Origin: Actinomycetes bacterium
Lineage (GTDB): Bacteria > Actinomycetota > Acidimicrobiia > Acidimicrobiales > Acidimicrobiaceae
Length of the DNA: 7,198 nt
Direction of reading: 5' to 3'
NCBI GenBank assembly: GCA_021819025.1
Contig: JAKASN010000091.1
Location: 1 to 7,198, forward strand
Positions 1 through 7,198 of this stretch are shown piece after piece (the first letter of the stretch is position 1; the number at the start of each line of letters is the position of its first letter). The position numbers were made by a program, and so were the translations under genes. The notes below the pieces were generated by a model. It made no database searches. It was not told the origin of the DNA and was given only the letters and a program-made list of their open reading frames with translations.

Positions 1-1
1 C

Positions 2-646
2 GATCTGAAGTTCGCTGCGGAAACCATTGACGCCCAAGAGCTGGAGCGCAAGCGAATCTCTCACGACATTCACGACGGACTAGGGCAGCTCCTGCACTCG
101 GCGCTCTATCACCTTGACGCCGCGATGTACCCGGAGAATATCTCCGAATGCCGCGTGGAAAACTCCATGGCCAAGGACCTAGTGGCGATGGCGATCACCG
201 AAGTGAAGCGCACCATCACCCGACTCCGCCCCGGGATCCTCGACGACCTCGGTCTCATCGCGGGGCTTTCCAGCCTCGCATCGTCCATCAAAAACCCTGA
301 AGTCAGCGTGGAGCTGCCCAACGCGCTTCCGATGGAACTACCGAGTGCAGTTGAGATCACTATCTACCGGATAGTTCAAGAGGCTCTCGCTAACACCCAG
401 AAGCACTCCGGAGCAGACTGGGCGTCGCTTAAGGTGTGGATCGATACCGACGAAACCTTGACCTTGCACGCCGTGGTCACCGATGACGGCAATGGAATTA
501 TCGCCGAGGCTGGGGAGGGTTTTGGCCTCTCGGGTATGAAGGAGCGCGCCGAGCTGATCGGGGCGCGCCTTGACATCTACTCCCGACACAATCACGGCAC
601 CCGAGTGCACTTGAGAATGCCGCTAAAGGCGATCGAAAGTGCGTAG
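2..646 (+). CDS. Sensor histidine kinase, NarL/HisKA_3 type (C-terminal part)
   Basis: This is the cytoplasmic catalytic end of a two-component sensor kinase, which autophosphorylates on histidine and passes the phosphate to a response regulator. The frame is open to the left edge, so the start and any sensor or membrane domain lie outside; 214 residues are visible. The H-box ERKRISHDIHDGLGQ puts the likely phospho-acceptor His at window residue 24 (bases 71-73). LRPGILDDLGL (residues 76-86) is typical of the HisKA_3 dimerisation domain. The ATPase domain follows: N-box RIVQEALAN...KHSGA (about 123-138), G1 box DDGNGI (161-166) and G2 box GFGLSGMKER (173-182). All core ATP-binding motifs look intact. 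No response regulator follows; the next gene is convergent, so a partner would have to lie upstream or elsewhere. The input signal cannot be read from this fragment, and a link to CO2 fixation is not supported. Confidence 0.93.
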   Translation, partial: DLKFAAETIDAQELERKRISHDIHDGLGQLLHSALYHLDAAMYPENISECRVENSMAKDLVAMAITEVKRTITRLRPGILDDLGLIAGLSSLASSIKNPEVSVELPNALPMELPSAVEITIYRIVQEALANTQKHSGADWASLKVWIDTDETLTLHAVVTDDGNGIIAEAGEGFGLSGMKERAELIGARLDIYSRHNHGTRVHLRMPLKAIESA

Positions 647-933
647 CCTCCACGCATAAGCCAGCCCGGAGCATCGCCAGACAACGTTGGCTACCCGAGA
701 GCGCCGCTTCGAGCTTGCCCTTTAACCACCCCAAGGCATGCCTGCGGGACGCCACCCGAGAAGCGTGAGGTGGGGCGGCGCACACCAACCGGGGCCATCC
801 GCAAGGGAGAATTCTCCTCCTCACCCACCCATCGCTACCGCTGCTAGCGACCTAGCACAAACACGATGCCAGGCTCACTCACAAGGTGGTGCTGGAGTCA
901 TCGGGAAAAGCCAACCACCTTCGGGAAAAATGC
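647..933. other. Convergent intergenic gap with small inverted repeats
   Basis: This gap lies between the 3' ends of the kinase and aldolase genes, so it should hold transcript ends for both. Visible elements are: a 6-base-pair hairpin TGCTAG-CGAC-CTAGCA (842-857); an inverted repeat AAGGTGGT/ACCACCTT (883-890 and 914-921, loop 23), just past the aldolase stop; a 12-base perfect palindrome GGAGAATTCTCC (806-817); and a direct repeat TCGGGAAAA at 901-909 and 921-929. None is followed by a T-run on either strand, so no canonical intrinsic terminator can be called. The open frames crossing the gap look like chance frames with no recognisable protein. Confidence 0.4.
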
Positions 934-1935
934 TCAGTCTTGTCCTTGGGCAGCGCGGAAATTCGCTGCGGCGCGCTCGGCGAGATGGCCCTGTGCGGCT
1001 TGAACATCATATTTCTGGGTAGCCCAAGACTCCAGAGCCGCATCTTGAAGCGCGCGACCGTAGGAAAACGTGATCGGCCAAGGAAGGCTCTTGCCTCGGT
1101 TCATTAGCGCTAAGTGTTGCGTGGCTTCGCTATCGCGCTGACCACCAGACAGCAACGCAATTCCGGCAACGGAACCTGGCACATGGTTGCGGTAGCACTG
1201 CACCGAAAGCTCCGCCACTTCTTCACGGCTAGCGCGTAGAGAAGCTCCCTTGCCCGAGATTACCATCGACGGCTTGAGGACCATCTCATCGAGGGCAACC
1301 TCTTGAAGCCAAAGCTCGGAAAATACCGACTGAAGCACCTCCGAGGTGACCTCGAACGAACGCTCGATGGAGTGGTCTCCGTCCATGAGCACTTCGGGCT
1401 CGACAATCGGCACGATCCCTTCAGACTGACAAATTCGTGCGTAGCGCGCCAGAGCGTGAGCATTGGCAAGAATGGCGGCACGACTTGGGAGAGTTTGTTG
1501 CTCAATCTTGATCACCGCACGCCATTTGGCAAAAGTCGCGCCGAGGGCACGATATTCGGCCATTCGGGCACTCAGCCCGTCGAGGCCCTCGGTGATGGTT
1601 TCGGAAGGTCGCCCCGCCATCGGCTTCGCACCAGTATCTACTTTAATGCCGGCGAGAATCCCGATCTTGGCGAGATATTCAGGAAACGTCACTCCCGAAC
1701 TAGCCTGCTGGCGGAAAGTCTCGTCAAAGAGAATTACGCCTGAAATCCAGCTCGAGAGGTTGGGGGTGCTAAAGAGCATCTCTCGCCATGCGCGTCGCGA
1801 CTCATATGTCGACTCGAGACCGAGCGCGTCGAAGCGCTTTGAGAGGGTGGGGCTACTCTCATCCGCCGCGAGAAGTCCGCGGAAACCTTGGACCATCGTC
1901 TTGGCAACGCTCTTCATCTCATTCGAATAACTCAT
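934..1935 (-). CDS. Fructose-bisphosphate aldolase, class I
   Basis: This Schiff-base aldolase reversibly condenses glyceraldehyde-3-phosphate and dihydroxyacetone phosphate to fructose-1,6-bisphosphate. In the Calvin cycle such enzymes can also make sedoheptulose-1,7-bisphosphate. With the start at 1935 the protein is 333 residues. Family landmarks are LLAADES (21-27), GIKVDTG (96-102), FAKWR (135-139), PIVEPEV (176-182), the Schiff-base lysine K221 in VLKPSM, LSGGQ (262-266, phosphate binding) and TFSYGRALQ (289-297). All matter in animal class I aldolases and none is missing. The C-terminus ends in AAQGQD without the terminal tyrosine of the vertebrate enzymes. An in-frame ATG at 1974 would add 13 residues. 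I prefer 1935 because GGAGG lies 5 bases upstream of it, while 1974 has no Shine-Dalgarno. The gene lies downstream of cbbR on the same strand with a 109-base gap, suggesting a role in carbon fixation. A glycolytic or gluconeogenic role is equally possible from sequence alone. Confidence 0.95.
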   Translation of the reverse strand: MSYSNEMKSVAKTMVQGFRGLLAADESSPTLSKRFDALGLESTYESRRAWREMLFSTPNLSSWISGVILFDETFRQQASSGVTFPEYLAKIGILAGIKVDTGAKPMAGRPSETITEGLDGLSARMAEYRALGATFAKWRAVIKIEQQTLPSRAAILANAHALARYARICQSEGIVPIVEPEVLMDGDHSIERSFEVTSEVLQSVFSELWLQEVALDEMVLKPSMVISGKGASLRASREEVAELSVQCYRNHVPGSVAGIALLSGGQRDSEATQHLALMNRGKSLPWPITFSYGRALQDAALESWATQKYDVQAAQGHLAERAAANFRAAQGQD

Positions 1936-1940
1936 CTCGA

Positions 1941-1945
1941 CCTCC
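1941..1945 (-). promoter_or_regulatory. Shine-Dalgarno GGAGG of the aldolase gene
   Basis: On the minus strand GGAGG precedes ATG (1935-1933) with the 5-base spacer TCGAG. This decides the start: the longer open frame from 1974 would place this strong site inside the coding sequence. Confidence 0.8.
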
Positions 1946-1970
1946 GTGCGGTTACCACTGCAATCTTTTT

Positions 1971-1990
1971 TCATCGATCGCGATCATCGA
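1971..1990. repeat. Short direct repeat upstream of the aldolase gene
   Basis: TCATCGA occurs at 1971-1977 and again at 1984-1990, a 13-base period. The perfect palindrome GATCGCGATC (1976-1985) sits between and across the copies. It lies about 40-55 bases upstream of the aldolase start, in the 109-base gap after cbbR. Position and symmetry would fit an operator, but short palindromes of this size also arise by chance, and no convincing -35/-10 pair is visible in the gap. Confidence 0.25.
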
Positions 1991-2044
1991 CTGATTCAAC
2001 TTAGGTCTGCAAATCGTCGCCAGCTTCACCAATCCGGGGGAAAA

Positions 2045-2920
2045 TCAGGATGAGACCGAGATCTCTGAGGATCGTGCCAAATGGGAAATAAAGGCTGTGA
2101 TCGCGGGGTGAGTCTGATTGCCGCTTCGAATTGCGAGGTGCCACTGCTTGGCAAGGGGAAGTCCCGGAAGGGCTATCTCCGAGACGTCGATGTTTAAGCT
2201 CTCGCCCAACATGGAGTCCGAGGAGACCAGCGCTATGCCAAGACCCAGGTTGACCGCTTGAAGAATCGCGACGTTAGATCCGATGGTCATCGTTGGGACG
2301 TCGAACCCGGTGTCAGCTATGACTTCTAGGGCCGAAAGCCTACTCCCGGATCCTTCTTCGCGCAAGAGCCAGGTCGCTCGTGACGGGTCGGTTTCAACCT
2401 CGGCGCCGCCCGATCCAATCAACACCAAGGAGTGGGAGCGCGTTGCTATCGTGCTAAAAGCATGAGGGTTGTTGGGGCGACCAGCAATGACGATGTCAAC
2501 TTGTCTCGAAGCGAGGAGATCAAAGACCCGCTCCCGATTCCCCACCTCGAGCGCGATGTCAAAACCAGGGTCGGTCTCGAGAAAGCTACCAATCCAGCCG
2601 GGAAGGAGGAACTCCGCCACGGTTGTAACTGCACCGATGCGCAATTTGAGACGGGCTTTTCTCCCGGCCTCTCGGGTAGCACGCGAAGCCTCGCCAAGAA
2701 GCCCGACGATCTCTGCGGCCCGCTCATAGAGCACCTTTCCGGCATCAGTAATGACGATGTTTCGCCCATCCCTAGCAATGAGGGCCACGCCGAGTTCACC
2801 TTGGAGACTTGAGAGGACTGACGACACCGCCGCTTGAGAGACAAAGAGCGCGTCAGCGGCGCGGGATACCGACTTGTGCTGGACAACGGCTATGAAGGTC
2901 CGCAACTGGCTTGGAGTCAT
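2045..2920 (-). CDS. cbbR: LysR-type transcriptional regulator, probable CbbR
   Basis: This 291-residue LysR-family regulator is transcribed divergently from the RuBisCO operon, the classical arrangement for CbbR, which activates cbb genes in response to metabolites such as RuBP or NADPH. The N-terminal winged helix-turn-helix covers about residues 1-60, starting MTPSQLRTF, with the recognition region SRAADALFVSQAAVSSVL (19-36). A linker helix follows to about 90, then the periplasmic-binding-protein-like effector domain. Typical effector-domain signatures are REEGSGSR (187-194) and GSNVAILQAVNLGLGIALVS (214-233). Length is normal for the family. The ATG at 2920 gives the usual LysR N-terminus but lacks a clear Shine-Dalgarno. 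A consensus TATAAT lies about 46 bases upstream of it. The LysR assignment is firm; the CbbR identity rests mainly on position, since LysR proteins regulate many pathways. Confidence 0.9.
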   Translation of the reverse strand: MTPSQLRTFIAVVQHKSVSRAADALFVSQAAVSSVLSSLQGELGVALIARDGRNIVITDAGKVLYERAAEIVGLLGEASRATREAGRKARLKLRIGAVTTVAEFLLPGWIGSFLETDPGFDIALEVGNRERVFDLLASRQVDIVIAGRPNNPHAFSTIATRSHSLVLIGSGGAEVETDPSRATWLLREEGSGSRLSALEVIADTGFDVPTMTIGSNVAILQAVNLGLGIALVSSDSMLGESLNIDVSEIALPGLPLAKQWHLAIRSGNQTHPAITAFISHLARSSEISVSS

Positions 2921-2929
2921 ATATAAGTT

Positions 2930-2961
2930 CTTGATCTGTGAATTTGCTTGATATCTTTGAT
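2930..2961. promoter_or_regulatory. TTGAT repeats, candidate CbbR operator near cbbR
   Basis: TTGAT occurs three times on the plus strand, at 2931, 2948 and 2957. TGA-N7-TGA (2939-2951) matches the loose TNA-N7-TNA half-site pattern described for CbbR boxes. The cluster lies between the putative cbbR -10 and the cbbR start, where an autorepressing LysR protein would bind. The motif is so degenerate that an AT-rich segment can carry it by chance. Confidence 0.3.
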
Positions 2962-2965
2962 TTTT

Positions 2966-2971
2966 ATTATA
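2966..2971 (-). promoter_or_regulatory. Candidate -10 element TATAAT of cbbR
   Basis: The minus strand reads TATAAT inside a very AT-rich stretch. It would place a transcript start near 2959 and give a leader of about 39 bases. No good TTGACA-like -35 is present 16-18 bases upstream; that position is GC-rich. This would fit an activator- or repressor-controlled promoter, or be a chance match in AT-rich DNA. Confidence 0.35.
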
Positions 2972-3155
2972 TTACGAATCACGACCCTGCCTCCGGCCGC
3001 AACGGAAACTTCCGCGCAAAGACCTCGTCACCAATAAAGCTCTCGGCTGGCCCTGGCGCAAAGTCGCAATGGGAGACGTCTCACTGTTGACTCAAGATCT
3101 ACACACTGTCTCCATCGGCGACGCCAAACGACGAGCACATCAGCAAAGCCTCACG

Positions 3156-3186
3156 CTATATATAACTGTTTTATTGTGTATATACA
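3156..3186. promoter_or_regulatory. AT-rich island with palindrome, candidate cbbL promoter/operator
   Basis: A short AT-rich stretch in otherwise GC-rich DNA carries TATATATAA (3157-3165), the arms ATAA-CTGTT-TTAT (3162-3174), and the exact palindrome TGTATATACA (3177-3186). Several TATATA-like -10 hexamers are possible here, but none pairs with a good -35. LysR-type regulators typically bind interrupted AT-rich palindromes near the promoter they activate, so this is the best visible candidate for the CbbR-controlled cbbL promoter. It would give a leader of roughly 270 bases. Confidence 0.3.
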
Positions 3187-3214
3187 TCGAAAACCAAGTG
3201 TTCACTATTAGGTT

Positions 3215-3391
3215 TTGCCGAAACAAGCACGTAATCTCAATGCAAGGAACAAGTCGAAATGGTACAAGTTCGATGGTGTGCCTGAGGCGTACCGACGTGG
3301 CAACGTCGTTTCGCATCGGCGCTCGGGGCTCGTCCTCGCGGCGCTCAAATGCTCCGGCAATCCGTATTGGTGCGTCGGGACGGTTCTGTAA
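3215..3391 (+). CDS. Possible small ORF or gene remnant, unrecognised
   Basis: A frame following the stop at 3209-3211 runs to TAA at 3389-3391. From a TTG at 3215 it would encode 58 residues. The peptide includes SKWYKFDGVPEAYRRGN and ends CSGNPYWCVGTVL. Across codons 3251-3388, GC is highest at third positions, intermediate at first and lowest at second by my hand count, the pattern expected of coding DNA in a GC-rich genome. Against it: there is no ATG start, no Shine-Dalgarno before TTG 3215 or GTG 3278, and I recognise no family. It could be a small protein, a decayed gene piece, or chance in a regulatory leader. Confidence 0.2.
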   Translation: MPKQARNLNARNKSKWYKFDGVPEAYRRGNVVSHRRSGLVLAALKCSGNPYWCVGTVL

Positions 3392-3410
3392 TTTGAAGCC
3401 GAACCGGTAG

Positions 3411-4949
<1,539 letters not shown>

Positions 4950-4956
4950 GAGTAGC

Positions 4957-4961
4957 AAGGA
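4957..4961 (+). promoter_or_regulatory. Shine-Dalgarno AAGGA of cbbS
   Basis: AAGGA lies 9 bases before the ATG at 4971, within the 21-base cbbL-cbbS gap. It supports the ATG at 4971 although that start makes the protein slightly longer at its N-terminus than typical red-type small subunits. Confidence 0.6.
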
Positions 4962-4970
4962 ATCCTAAAG

Positions 4971-5405
4971 ATGTTAACTAATCCAACCAACCAGGTCACC
5001 CAAGGTCAGTTCTCCTTTCTTCCCGAACTTACCGACGAGCAAATAACTGCTCAGATAAAGTGGGCACTCGCTCACGGCTGGGCAGTGAGCATTGAATACA
5101 CCGACGATCCCCATCCGCGGAACACTTACTGGGAGATGTTCGGGATGCCGATGTTCGACCTGAAAGATCCTGCCGGCATCTTGATGGAGATCAATGCTTG
5201 CCGAAAGACCTTTCCCAATCACTACATTCGGGTAATGGCCTTCAACTCCGAGCGCGGCGTGGAGAGCCCTGCGATGTCATTCATCGTCAACAGGCCCGCC
5301 AACGAGCCAGGCTTTGGCGTAATCCGCCAAGAGGCCGAGGGTCGAAGCATCCGCTACACCGTGCACAGCTACGCCACCGATAAACCCGAAGGCGAGCGCT
5401 ACTAG
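4971..5405 (+). CDS. cbbS: RuBisCO small subunit, red-type form I
   Basis: This 144-residue small subunit caps the large-subunit octamer, stabilising the holoenzyme and tuning its kinetics. Recognisable family segments are [15 protein letters not shown] (11-25), [17 protein letters not shown] (42-58), FPNHYIRV and [14 protein letters not shown]. The C-terminal stretch from NEPGFG to PEGERY (about residue 110 onward) is the extension of red-type small subunits, which forms a beta-hairpin lining the central solvent channel and is absent from green-type proteins. The N-terminus MLTNPTNQV adds several residues before the conserved TQGQFSF, where proteobacterial homologues usually start almost directly. 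No other start fits better, since AAGGA precedes this ATG. It is the second gene of the cbbLS operon. A strong hairpin follows the stop after about 70 bases, which probably ends or trims the cbbLS message. Confidence 0.98.
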   Translation: MLTNPTNQVTQGQFSFLPELTDEQITAQIKWALAHGWAVSIEYTDDPHPRNTYWEMFGMPMFDLKDPAGILMEINACRKTFPNHYIRVMAFNSERGVESPAMSFIVNRPANEPGFGVIRQEAEGRSIRYTVHSYATDKPEGERY

Positions 5406-5473
5406 GGGTCGCCGAAGAGCCAAGTGCTGGGGCGGGACCCCATGCGAATGGCCCGAGGCACCCAACCCATTAA

Positions 5474-5509
5474 GGGCCGCTCCGGCGGAGCAATTCTCCG
5501 GAGCGGCTC
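5474..5509 (+). terminator. Strong GC-rich hairpin between cbbS and cbbX
   Basis: GCCGCTCCGG (5476-5485) and CCGGAGCGGC (5498-5507) form a perfect 10-base-pair stem with a 12-base loop. A G-T and a G-C pair extend it to 12 pairs (5474-5509). The next bases are AATTCACCC, not a T-run, so it is either an atypical terminator or a stabilising/processing hairpin at the cbbLS 3' end. A weaker hairpin TGGGG-CGGGA-CCCCA (5428-5442) precedes it. Partial read-through into cbbX would give the lower activase dosage expected relative to RuBisCO. Confidence 0.6.
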
Positions 5510-5600
5510 AATTCACCCAAAAGTAGGCCCACCACTCCGCATCGCCTCTACGAGTGCACTTTCGGGCCTGCACCACAACTTACTCAACATAGGTCGGCTC

Positions 5601-5606
5601 GATAAT
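5601..5606 (+). promoter_or_regulatory. Candidate -10 element of cbbX (leaderless start)
   Basis: GATAAT ends 5 bases before the cbbX ATG. A transcript starting the usual 6-7 bases past a -10 would begin on or next to the A of ATG, giving a leaderless mRNA. This would explain the missing Shine-Dalgarno. The -35 is poor: the best nearby hexamer is TTACTC (5580-5585) with a 15-base spacer. Confidence 0.35.
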
Positions 5607-5611
5607 ACAAG

Positions 5612-6544
5612 ATGACAGACAAGCCACTTTCAAACAACGATAACGCAAGCGTCGATCTCGAAGCGATCTATCGCGACTCCCAGATCCAAGAGGTGCTGGA
5701 TCGCCTCGACAACGAGCTGGTCGGCCTAAAGCCTGTAAAGACGAGGATCCGAGAAGTCGCAGCGCTCTTGCTGGTCGATCGCCTGCGGCGCGAGATGGAT
5801 CTTACCGCCGGTACGCCCTCGATGCACATGAGTTTCACCGGTAATCCCGGAACAGGCAAGACCACCGTGGCAATGCGGATGGCCGACATCTTGCACCGCC
5901 TGGGATATATCCGCCAAGGACACCTCATCGCGGTCACCCGTGACGACTTGGTTGGCCAGTACATTGGTCACACCGCGCCCAAGACACGCGAAGTTCTCAA
6001 AAAGGCCATGGGTGGCGTTCTCTTCATCGACGAGGCCTACTACCTCTACAAGCCCGAGAACGAGCGCGACTACGGCGCCGAGTCGATCGAAATCCTCCTC
6101 CAGGTCATGGAAAACCAGCGAGACGATCTCGTGGTAATTCTTGCCGGTTACAAAGACCGCATGGACAAGTTCTTTCAAAGCAACCCCGGCATGTCATCGC
6201 GAATTGCCCACCACATAGACTTTCCGAACTACAACCCAGAGGAACTCCTTCAGATCGCCAAACTCATGCTCGCGGAATCGAACTACCGCATGAGCCCCGA
6301 GGCCGAGGCTGTCTTTGCCGACTATGTCGTACGCCGCATGGCCCAGCCCAACTTCGCCAACGCACGCTCAATTCGCAATGCACTCGACCGGGCCAGATTG
6401 CGCCAAGCCAATCGCCTCTTCAGCGCTCGAAGCGGGCACCTCACCAAAGTCGACTTGATCACCATCGAAGCCGAGGATTTTCTCCTCAGCAGGATCTTTG
6501 ACGACGCCACTTCGCTAGACGCAGAGGACACATCTCCTAGTTAG
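5612..6544 (+). CDS. cbbX: Red-type RuBisCO activase CbbX (AAA+ ATPase)
   Basis: CbbX is a hexameric AAA+ ATPase that engages the C-terminal tail of the RuBisCO large subunit and releases tight-binding sugar phosphates such as RuBP from uncarbamylated sites. In characterised homologues RuBP itself stimulates it. The 310-residue protein shows Walker A GNPGTGKT (77-84), the pore-loop region [13 protein letters not shown] (113-125), Walker B GVLFIDEA (135-142), sensor 1 VVILAGYKD (174-182), a probable arginine finger R197 in [12 protein letters not shown], and sensor 2 [12 protein letters not shown] (250-261). Length is normal. The 206-base gap to cbbS is long for a tight operon and contains a strong hairpin. 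No Shine-Dalgarno precedes the ATG, and an in-frame stop at 5603-5605 rules out an upstream start. Expression may come from read-through plus its own promoter. Activase function is inferred from family and context; some CbbX-like AAA+ proteins occur elsewhere, but this context is diagnostic. Confidence 0.97.
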   Translation: MTDKPLSNNDNASVDLEAIYRDSQIQEVLDRLDNELVGLKPVKTRIREVAALLLVDRLRREMDLTAGTPSMHMSFTGNPGTGKTTVAMRMADILHRLGYIRQGHLIAVTRDDLVGQYIGHTAPKTREVLKKAMGGVLFIDEAYYLYKPENERDYGAESIEILLQVMENQRDDLVVILAGYKDRMDKFFQSNPGMSSRIAHHIDFPNYNPEELLQIAKLMLAESNYRMSPEAEAVFADYVVRRMAQPNFANARSIRNALDRARLRQANRLFSARSGHLTKVDLITIEAEDFLLSRIFDDATSLDAEDTSPS

Positions 6545-6620
6545 CTACAAGCCGAAATCGTCTCGCAGAGAACCTAGATAAGAGGGGCCACTAACTTCTT
6601 GCGATCAGCCCCAACGTATC
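6545..6620. other. Convergent gap between cbbX and the peptidase gene
   Basis: This is a short convergent spacer. The only symmetry seen is GGGGC (6584-6588) with GCCCC (6608-6612), a weak 5-base-pair arm pair around a 19-base loop with no T-run. No convincing terminator is visible on either strand. Confidence 0.35.
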
Positions 6621-7198
6621 TCAAGCCTCGATTACCGTAAGTCGGCGTGAAGCTAAGTTCAGCGTCACGCCGTGGTGCTCACCCGAGACACAAATATCTT
6701 CGATTCGAGCACCAAACCGGCCCGGCAGGTAGATCCCCGGTTCGACTGAAAAGGCGGCAAAAGGACCAATAGCAAGGGGATTATCGCTCGCGACGTATGG
6801 CTCTTCATGCTCCTCAAGCCCTATGCCGTGACCGGTACGATGGATGAAGTATTCTCCAAATCCAGCCTCGGTGATCACTTTTCGCGCCTCATTGTCGAGA
6901 TCTCTTCCGGAGATCTCGCTCGAAATGGCTTCGCGAGCGCAATTTTGCGCAACTTCCAGCACGTCGTAGAGGTTCTTGAACCCATCGGGAACCTCCCCTA
7001 GCACCACGGTCCGGGTGATATCAGAGCAATATCCGGGCTCCCCACCCACGCTGTACACTCCGCCAAAGTCAAATACCACCGGATCGCCAACTTGGACAAG
7101 CCGGGGCCCTGGTTCGTGATGTGGGCCGGCCGAGTTGGGACCCGACCCCACGATGGCAAAGTTGACCTTGGCCAATCCCGCCGCGACAAGCCGACGGG
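6621..7198 (-). CDS. M24 metallopeptidase, Xaa-Pro peptidase-like (C-terminal part)
   Basis: This is the catalytic pita-bread domain of an M24-family metallopeptidase, most like bacterial Xaa-Pro aminopeptidase or dipeptidase, which cleaves the bond before proline in peptides. The frame is open to the right edge, leaving 191 visible residues; the N-terminal domain and start lie outside. Counting from the first complete codon at the edge, the five metal ligands are present: D43 in VFDFGG, D59 in CSDITRT, H123 in RTGHGIGL, E152 in VEPGIYLPG and E166 in ARIED. Also visible are PHHEPG (25-30), likely the substrate-binding His region, and HRTGHGIGLEEHE with a second His (H130). YSVGGEP (48-54) lengthens the loop between the two aspartates beyond my memory of homologues. 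IHRTGHGIGLEEHEEPY and FSVEPGIYLPGRFGARIED resemble actinobacterial members. It converges on cbbX and has no evident link to carbon fixation. Confidence 0.95.
   Translation of the reverse strand, partial: RRLVAAGLAKVNFAIVGSGPNSAGPHHEPGPRLVQVGDPVVFDFGGVYSVGGEPGYCSDITRTVVLGEVPDGFKNLYDVLEVAQNCAREAISSEISGRDLDNEARKVITEAGFGEYFIHRTGHGIGLEEHEEPYVASDNPLAIGPFAAFSVEPGIYLPGRFGARIEDICVSGEHHGVTLNLASRRLTVIEA

Noticed and set aside
734..817. Perfect palindromes AGGCATGCCT (734-743) and GGAGAATTCTCC (806-817) as possible regulatory sites
   Set aside because: About seven 10-base and one or two 12-base perfect palindromes are expected by chance in a window this size, and neither lies near a start codon.
901..929. 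Direct repeat TCGGGAAAA with 20-base period as a possible CRISPR or satellite seed
   Set aside because: Only two 9-base copies exist; there is no array, no third copy and no nearby cas gene.
1936..1974. Longer aldolase start at 1974 (13 extra residues)
   Set aside because: It has no Shine-Dalgarno, and the extra residues do not resemble the family; the ATG at 1935 has GGAGG at ideal spacing.
3069..3410. 113-codon plus-strand open frame in the divergent region
   Set aside because: Its composition is low-information, it spans the AT-rich island, and the alternative frame at 3215-3391 has the better coding signature.

Overview
The window reads as a chromosomal carbon-fixation (Calvin-Benson-Bassham) locus from an autotrophic or facultatively autotrophic bacterium. 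Its core is a red-type (form IC-like) RuBisCO operon, cbbL-cbbS, followed by the red-type activase gene cbbX. Upstream on the opposite strand lies a LysR-type regulator that is best read as CbbR, followed by a class I fructose-bisphosphate aldolase. The moderate-to-high GC content, a Xaa-Pro peptidase whose wording resembles actinobacterial M24 enzymes, and a possibly leaderless cbbX make an actinobacterium plausible. An Acidimicrobiia-like lineage is one possibility, but this is an inference and no taxonomic marker is present.

Layout, left to right: (1) the C-terminal part of a NarL-type sensor histidine kinase on the + strand, cut by the left edge; (2) a short convergent gap with small inverted repeats; (3) class I aldolase on the - strand; (4) cbbR on the - strand; (5) a 544-base divergent region between cbbR and cbbL holding two AT-rich islands, candidate promoter and operator elements and a small coding-like frame; (6) cbbL and cbbS on the + strand, 21 bases apart; (7) a 206-base gap with a strong GC-rich hairpin; (8) cbbX on the + strand; (9) a 76-base convergent gap; (10) the C-terminal part of an M24 metallopeptidase on the - strand, cut by the right edge.

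How the genes work together: CbbL and CbbS form the L8S8 enzyme that carboxylates ribulose-1,5-bisphosphate. CbbX is the AAA+ remodelling ATPase that frees inhibited red-type RuBisCO. The aldolase acts in the regenerative part of the cycle, making fructose-1,6-bisphosphate and/or sedoheptulose-1,7-bisphosphate. CbbR, divergent from cbbL, is the expected transcriptional activator. No phosphoribulokinase, phosphatase or transketolase gene is in the window. The kinase and peptidase have no visible link to carbon fixation.

I found no clearly undescribed system. The items most worth checking are the cis-elements: the hairpin just before the cbbL ribosome binding site, the strong cbbS-cbbX hairpin paired with a possibly leaderless cbbX, the long divergent control region with its cryptic coding-like frame, and the pairing of a class I aldolase with cbbR.
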